A stretch of 64,000 nucleotides of DNA from positions 43,174,986 through 43,238,985 of the forward strand of contig NW_019211456.1 in the NCBI RefSeq assembly GCF_002443255.2. Reading direction: 5' to 3'. Shown piece by piece: positions 54,101-63,100 of the stretch. This stretch comes from Varroa destructor. Taxonomy: Eukaryota; Arthropoda; Arachnida; Mesostigmata; Varroidae. Position 1 is the stretch's first letter. Each line of letters opens with the position of its first letter. The translations under genes were made by a program, and so were the position numbers. The notes under the pieces are model-generated. The model was given only the letters and a program-made list of their open reading frames with translations. It was not told the origin of the DNA and made no database searches.

Positions 54101-57100
54101 TAATTAACATTTTATTATATATGTTACACATAAACATATATAAATCTATTTCGCGTTCCGTGACTATTCATAACCACCTAATACTAACGTAACAGAAAAG
54201 CAGAGCTCAAACAAGTCTGTTGAATCTCTGTTTAGAAAATGAGATATTAGGGTGTCGAACCCCTTCACACTGAACTAGATATTATCATAAGCAGACGAAT
54301 AAATTCAAAATCAAAAACATACTTAGCACTCGTTTAGTATTCAAACGAGAAGGGAACGTTCATAAATTTGCGTTAAATCATCTTACACGTGGTCTGAATC
54401 AACTGCGAGATGACCAAAGGCACAACAAACTGTGATGGATTTCAGATCGTTGACACGAGTCCAACGACTACCGATAGACACGACATATTCCAGAGCGTCT
54501 GAAAGTCCATTAATCAGGTAGTTCAAATTCTACCTATCTTTTTATTCTTGTTGCACAGATAGATACAAAGTACCTAGTAAATATCTAAATAAATGTACTT
54601 TCTATTTATTCACACATTTTTAGTTACATCTATGCACTCGAACTGTACAAAAAAAAAAAACATGCGGCAAAACCTATTCATTTTACGCTGCCAATCATAC
54701 AGTTATTATTATTTATTAAATTATAGCTGAATATAAAGATAGCATTTGAACTCTCCGATTTGTAATAGAAATTACATCAGTAACGAAAAACATTTATGCA
54801 GAAAACTTTCAAACGCTCTGGAATATGTCGTGTCTATCGGTAGTCGTTGGACTCGTGTCATTGATTTAAAATCCACTACAGTCAATCATTTCATAGTTGA
54901 GTTTGTAGGACGATTTAACGCTATTTACTATTATTATTATTGTACATGTACTTCACTCGATATCAGGGGATACCATCTATCTCATACTATAATAGAGAGA
55001 AATCGTCGCGTATTAGCTATACTTTGGGGATCAGCTTTAGCGGGACTCACTAGGTGCTTGCGGGTACATCATGGCGCCCCATTGATTCGACGCAAAGCTT
55101 TGGCAGCGTCGCATAGAGCTCATGCGCGGATCAACCATGCCGTTTCCCATAATACCGCCCAGACCAATTTTCGTGCTTGATTCCGTATCGGTGTCCTTTC
55201 CTTCACCTTCCGCCGACGAATTAACGTTTGAAAATGACCCGCTGGAACCTATCGTTAGCCATTAATTGCGGTCTGAATCCGTGTATAATAATACAATGCT
55301 TTTTTGATTGCTTTATCTCTATAGAGGAAACTATCACAACTAGTTTCTATTAGTAACAGAAACACCTATTGAGTACATGATTCCTACTTCAGAAGTGAAA
55401 ATACTGCCGCACCTTGACAAATGCTATAAGAACCCTATTGAATTGATTTCTCTAGCAGTTCGAACGAATAGATCCTTTTTGTTCGTAGGCCTTTGTGTAA
55501 TAATCTTGACACCCGAATGTTACGAGAAAATAGCGCCGCCACATTTGATCTACATTTCGTAAGAACGGTTGGCCTGAGATGATCGCATCAATTTTCTAAT
55601 AAACTTCCTTAGTCAAAACAGTCTGTTTGACAAATGATTCCGTTTGCCTCTTAGCAGATCTGCGTCATATCGATTGTTACCATGCTATTTTAAAAGCGCC
55701 TTTTTTCGAAGACCTACTGCCAGCTTCTGTCCTGGTTACTGCTGGGAAGGCCCATAGCTCTGAATTACTTTGGCACATGCAACAAATCTGTTTAGGTAAT
55801 TTCGGCACAAGGCTTCTCTCTCAGATCTTTGTATCAACAGCCCCTATTGCTCCATTCGTCCTGGTTGAGAACCTTTATACTTGTACCTACCGTCGATTCT
55901 TACACAAATTAAAGATAAAGCCAATGAAACATTTGTTTCTTTAAATTTCTCCAGATATGTGAGCCGATTCTCAACGCAGAGATTAGCCTAACGTATGTGG
56001 GTTACAATGTAATACAGTCAAACCTACCGGCGTACCCCCAAGGATGTGGCATCATTCGGGGGTCACTGAGATATGACATGCTTCCGTAAGGCACACCCGG
56101 CATGTAGGAATATGGAGCTCCGTATGGGAACACTCCGAACGGACCGAAAGGTCCTACGTAAGGAATGCCCTGGCAAGCCTGCGGTGCCATACGAGACAAG
56201 TCCATCATTGACTGATGACGGTTCATTGATGCTCTGTAGGCCAACAAAATAATAAGGCAACATGATCAGTCGACGTAGAGTTCCTTCAAAATCGTTACGG
56301 TAGTAACACCGACATGATCAAATCGTGAAGGCTCAGTTAATGACCTGACTTTTTATGTAGGAACTAAGGGCGGTTTGTAATAATCTGAAATCAATTTGGT
56401 TAACATATTGCCTTAGGTGTAGGATGTCTATTTGGGTGATTAGATCGAACAAGATTGCAATTGTTAGGATTTCAAGATTTAATTAATTTACTCACGTTTG
56501 TGGGTTATTATACATCCTGTTGACTTGAAGATTGCTTGCCAACAAACCATTATCTTCCCAATCAGACAAATCCTGTGTGTCAATAAAGCAACCATTAAGG
56601 TACACATATATACATACACTCAACCTAAGTCCAATAACTTCATCTGTCTATTGTAAAGTAGAAGACTTGGCGGTCGGTTCGTGTTGACCCTTTGGTTGAA
56701 ATCCATAGCCCTTAGTTCCACCGCTTTTTACAGAATCATAATTATGAGCAGAACGGAAATTTTCTCATTAGGTAATAATTAATGTTTTGAGACAAATAAA
56801 AGATTTCTGGAAGTTCGCAAGTTGTTGAGATGTGGTGCTTTTCCGGCAGAAGGTGGTTCAGTGCACCAAAAATGTCTGCTCCAAGTACTGCTTTATTGGA
56901 TGGCGTCACTTCTCAAACATCTTGTATATTTGAACTTCGAGCCTTACGTGGAACACGGGAAGTCATACAACAATGATGACCTTCGGCTTAATCTTCCACA
57001 GCGCACAAAGGAGTAGCTTCTAAGCAAAGCTTGACCAGGACTGGACTGAATAAAAATAGAAGCCAAATTATTATTTCGCTTAATGATCTGCGCGGTTGCT

Positions 57101-60100
57101 CAAAACCCTTCGTTTTTTCTACACACTTTACTTGTAAGAACTCCTTTCCTCAATATAACATTTTAACACAAACGGTTTTTAGTTTCCCTCATCGTTCTTA
57201 TGCATTTTCTTCTTCTTGTACATACAATAAAAGTACATTTTCATGAACCTTCCTCGAAAATAATCACAGCTCACTGTTTTTTCGGGCAATTTATTTTCTA
57301 TCGGGCTACGAACTATTTTGTTTAATGTGTAGCAGACCTAAACAAGTACTATTTGTTCATTATACTAACCCTGTTAGCATTGATTCTTGCGAGCGATGAA
57401 GTACTTCCGGCCTGCCGATTATGAAGACATTCAAATGCATTTTTCTTTGGCTCTTCGCCGCTGCCTGAAGAAGAACCCGAATACCAATCTTATTAACCTA
57501 ATAAACTATGAAATTGTTTATCGACTTTTCAATGAACAGTTGTACTCGATAATTCAACGCTCACAATAATGCTGTGGACGACACATCGTGCCTTCGTATT
57601 ATATGCCAAAGAGTATGCCCATTGAAGTACTCTACACGATGAAGTTCATCATCTAGATAAAAATTAATAAATTACACTATTCTGTAGCATTGATGCAATA
57701 GTCATCATGTTTTTTCACGATCTTCATATTGTTACTACGAGTACAATGCGTCTATCGATAATAAATGTTTTGATTGCTTAATGTAAACCGAAGGCCTACG
57801 AAGATCTAGCAAATGAACAAAGGGTAGAACCATAGATCCCTACAGTTATTTGCAAGAACTATAATCCGCTTCCCGAAGGTTTTTTGTCGTTATTATTTCA
57901 AGAGGCAATGGATGCCCGGTGTGCCTTCAGCCTTCAAATCCTACACGCATTATGCATTGGCTAATTAAAATACAATAAAACTTAGGAGGCTACAAGAAGC
58001 GCGAGAGGTCATTTGTCTCACTAATTTATTGACAGTGTAAAAGGTATGAAACGATACGAAATGCGTTGCTTTGCAAAACGTCGTAACACTGTAGACATAG
58101 CGTCAGAGTTCTTCACAACTTCCCTGCAAACGACTGATAAAAACGATCACAGTGCCTTTCTACTGGAGGCATTATCTGATCCTCATATATTTCAAATCCT
58201 ATTAACAATTAGAAAAGTGTACTTTCATGGATCCGTCGACAGGGACGTCATAAAGCGTATGAGCCTTGATCTGTCACGATTAATTCAGCCATTTTTTTTT
58301 TAATTACGTATAAAAGCTAGAATAGTTTTTGGAAATCCTCTGTCCTTTTCGTTTTAAACTGATAGAAAAAACCACAGTTGTAATAACTATACGTTGTATA
58401 TTTGTATATCTTGACCTCTAACAGTGGTGCGTTTGATTGACTGACTAAAGCAATCAACCCCTGAAAGATAATAATGTCGAAGTTCATTTACGTGAAGCTT
58501 CTCTCTACAAGCTAAATAGAATGGCGTAATTGCACGACAAAAACAAATAAAATTGATGGTGTTGGTAGTCTTTTGAACTATTATCCCCCCTACGAATCTG
58601 TGACGCGCGTCGAATGTAACTATTGCTGGAAAACACAGGATTTCGACACCTCACTGCTGCATGATTATACTCCTTCACTCAACTGCAGTTTTCAAAACCC
58701 TGCCGCGTTTCGCCTGCACTCGCGCTATAGCAGGGTAAAAGTCGTAATAACAATATTCACTTCTCCCCTTTTCTATCGTCAATACCATGGGAACTTGCCA
58801 TACAGAATTACTAAAACAAATAGAATACCCATCGCAGGGAGACCGAATCGGCGTGAACCATAAGACGAACGTGGGCTGAAGTTCGTAGCCCAGGTCGACA
58901 CTGCTTGGCTGCTCTGTCTGAAGCAGCCCGGGCATTTATTTGGAGGGCATCACAAATCTCTTATGTATTGATGTTGCCAACTGAGTTCCATTGCGCCGTA
59001 TTCATTACCTCCGACAAAATGTGACTATGACAACAGCTAGGTAACCGATATACATGTAACAGTAGTGTCTGGTGCCTAGGCAAAAGGCGTCACTTACGGA
59101 AGGAAGATGGGCTGGAGGGCGTTGCCTCGCCGGGCGGAGATGGAAGCGGTCGGTTCTGGATGAAACGCTTGAGGCTGCCCAGTTTCGAAGAGATCGTCCC
59201 GCGTTTTTCGATCTCCTCGGGTATCGCAACTAGAATAAGTTAGCAGATTGCACAACTTTTAGTTATGATGAAAAAATAAAAACGTTCAACTCAATAGTGC
59301 TTTCGTCTTAGCGATGGAATGCCTATTACAAATTGGAATCTACACTGGACTTGACATGCGAATTGTTGCTCGTCTAGCATGACACACCGATTCGATAGGT
59401 CTTCAGGATACAGTATTACTAATTCTTCGTATATTAGAAATTGTTCGCGCCGTACGCGTTCTCTTCTGTTATTTTATTTCTCATTGAAGACAATTCGATT
59501 TGTTCACGGAAACACAATAGTTCCATTCGAGTCTACACATAAAACGAACGCGTGCGCTGTCTACCTTCCGACTTTCCCCGCATTAGGTTGGTCAGCAATG
59601 AAAATGGTTTCTTTTTTCTTGGCGGAACATTTGGCTGCGACAGAGGCTGCTGTTTCCAAAACGGGGTACTGGCTACAACAGTATGACCAGACATCTGTGA
59701 AACTGTAGCGGACGACGATTGAGGTGGCCGAACGGAGGCGTCATGTTGTTCCACGGACTTGCGTAAATGTGATTTCCGTTTTGGGTGTCTGCAAGTGATT
59801 TAGAAGTATAGGATTAATATTAGTTGACATTATTTTCTATTACTGCTTATAGAGAACTTGGTGCTTCAATACAACTTGGACTTGTCTTGTTTGTATGTTG
59901 AAAGCTGCACACAGTTTTGATTACGAGCTTCGATCCTTGCGCTCAAACTAAATCGCCGTCGCAGAAATGCCTTGGAAACCGTTCGAGTATAACTGGGTTT
60001 AGAAAAATGAACAAATAGATCAGCTATGTACATATTTGTAGCTTGGTTTCATCTCATACACGTTGCACTCTACCACTGCTTATTGGAAAGTTTATACGTA

Positions 60101-63100
60101 TGATAGCCGAGAATGCATGTACACACAGACGAGGCATAAATTAACTCATGATGGATTACGATTTTCCAAATTAGACGGCTCAATGGATAATCAATAGATA
60201 ATTTCAAAGGTTTTCGATATGCACCCACTCAATTCCGTAAGTAGATCCTTGTGCAGGTACTTGCTCCCGAACACATACCTCAAGATTGCCTTCATGAAGT
60301 CATTTAACTGTTAATGGGGCTTCATTCAAACTTATGCATTTCGTTGATTGCAGCGACCTAGGCCGATATGTACTATACAATATTTTGAGTAAATTTGGAA
60401 AAAAATGAAAGAGCGCACATCGTTTGTAATAAGAAAGATTTTTTGGGAAAAAAATAATAAATACCACTCGTTAGCCCTGGTTCGTATTTCGTCACTATGA
60501 TCCTATTAACGAAACCTATCACGAGTATCCTATTAGCGCAACTGAATTGAGATGAAGAATTCTTGATCTGTTATTCTATATTAATCAAGCTGTCCACTGG
60601 GAGAAGATCGACAGCGCTAAGGGGCAGAAATGCGCTGGAAGATCTGTATGTTCGCAGTTCCTTAACTAACTGGAGGCAGGGTAGAATTGTCTCTACGACG
60701 GATCAGTTCATGCAGCTGCCTTAGACCCTTACATACATTATGTCCTCTAGATAAAAGAAAAAAAGGTTTCGGTAAATTCTGATAAGCCTTTATAAGACAT
60801 GGAAATTTTTAGAAAAGCCACTAAATACTTATCATAATCAAATATCATTCAAGCTTTATTCGAGTAAATAAACACGGGTAAACAAATAAAAATTAGGTGG
60901 CTAATATCAGTTTTAGGTGTTAGTGCTTAAAGTGTGTAACGCTAAAAGAAGATGAATTGGAACGGCAACCTTCATAATGTGTTTTTAATCACCTCTTCAT
61001 AACAGCACTTACCTTTTTTATTGAAAAATATCAAACATGATATCGTACACGTATCGTTTTTCAAATATGGCGTATCTATCTATATTCCTGTGATCGTTGC
61101 CACTCATTAAGAATAAAGAAAAAAGAGTCGAAAAAAAAGAGAAAAAAGAGAAGGATTGCATTTCGGCTTCTTTGAACATCTTACAGCGCGTACGCACACT
61201 CCAGAATACGGTTATATGGATATTAGATGAAATTTATTGTTGGCTAAAGGTATCTATAAGGCAATTGAAGTCTATTCCGAATGTCTAAAGCTTTTTAAGA
61301 TACAAATTTCCGCATCTATAGTGACCGATCATCCGCACTGTATTCTCAAAAAAAATGCATAGATAGAAAAATGCATAGACATTTATCAAAAAGGTCTGTT
61401 TTTTTCCATATGGCATATTCTGTACACGGAGACCGAAATAATTTCTCGGCTTAATGAAGATTATCTTACCCTGCTTCTTGCTGTAATTGGTAGATTAACA
61501 TCCTAGTGGTAAGGGATCTGAGTGAGCGTCGTTTCTGGGTAGTGCACTGTAACCTTTTTCCAGCCAAAGTTAGTGGTGTTTGCTACAGTGTGGTTAATAA
61601 CTCTACACTTTTTATAGAGGTTATATTAACCCAAAAAATATCTCGCCTTATATATATATATATGGTTACTGAATAAGTGTTTGTTATCTGTATAATCTAC
61701 AAAAGGCAATGCATGTTCATAATTTGGGTTTTTCGGTTGAGGGTTCCCAGCTTCTGTCTAGGTTGATAACCTGGGAACCAGGATGATATTAGCTATACTA
61801 TACTGAACTTTTAACAGATCCTTTAATAGAATACATATTTTATCATAGATGCGGTGCTACTTTGCAGACGCACGCATGGTGCATAAAAAAGAACAGCTGT
61901 TTTTCCGCCCCAGAGAACTTTTTATCGGGTTGATCGTTTTGGGTACTTTGTGCTTGAAAACTTTAAAATGGCTCTCCATATAAACACTGTTCTCTGTCAC
62001 AACAGATCTGAGCTGCCTGAATACGCTTTTCTCGGAAAATATTGTCTCAGAAAAGCTGTATATACAGCATCGCTTAGAACTTATATGGCCATAATGAAAA
62101 ATTCCCACATCTCTACCAAAATTGTTTCCGACATTTCTAGTTCTTATATTTTCGACTTTCTATTACATTATTGACAATTAATATCGCCTGAAAACATATT
62201 AGATGGCACGTTAAGTCATGCGCACGTTTAAGCAAGGTTTTATATGGAAGCATCCGGAACGTTTGCTTAATAAATTTAAAGACGCCTGGCGTGCTGTTGT
62301 TTCCAAATCGGGCCCCTATATATTGTTCGTTTTAGCTAGAAGCCAGCAGTTTGACGTGGTGCTCCACGGCAGTGCTAGACGTAAAATGTTTTAACGACTC
62401 GTTAAAACGTCTCTCGTACCACTAAATCCGATCGTCCTAGTTAACAAAGTATTTTGCATTTCCCTTATATCTACCTAACTGAATCTTTCCAAATATTTAC
62501 TGAAGATCCCATTATATTGATAGATACCATTACGCAAATGTACAGCAAACGGATAGAAACAACGAGTCAGCCATTGTTTACCTATTGTGTTATATTGCTA
62601 GCGCAGTATCTTTCACGGTTCATTTCAAGGAGTTTAGTCAGCGCAGTTTATTGCTATGTATGTCATTTATGTTAATATGCAGATTTTTTGCTTAGGGAAT
62701 AGTTGTATTTTGGCATCTCTATATTGAACCTTTTCCAAAAAAAAGAACTCATGCAACATAGGTTTGGCAAGTCTCTTAAGGCACGGTTTGAATACAACCC
62801 AATAGGAGCTCATGCAAGTCTATAACAAATTTCGGACGATCTGTCTCAGAGGCGGCCTAATCGCACATAATCAAATTTTTACTCTACTGCCTTGACTACG
62901 TTGATTAATCCTTCACCCCTTCATTGGATGCACTGGATGGTTCTTACCGGTGGAAAATATCGTCGCATTGAAGACAGAACACTTGGTTTTCACAGCGGTC
63001 GCAACGAATAGCTGCTCGTGTTGACTTGCACAATTCACATTGGTATTCAGGGGCCGCACCCCCAGGGCTCACACCAGCGGGAGGCACGGGAGGCGCAACC

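Noticed and set aside
54746..55180. 144-codon plus-strand open frame
   Set aside because: Its right half is antisense to LUBEL exon 7 and its left half is AT-rich intron; no domain.
58046..58303. 85-codon plus-strand frame in intron 3
   Set aside because: No domain, no splice sites, length within chance for this base composition.
58675..58935. 86-codon minus-strand frame considered as an exon between exons 3 and 4
   Set aside because: No acceptor/donor pair fits phase 1 to 1, and exon 4 at 57370-57464 already solves the phase with better splice sites.
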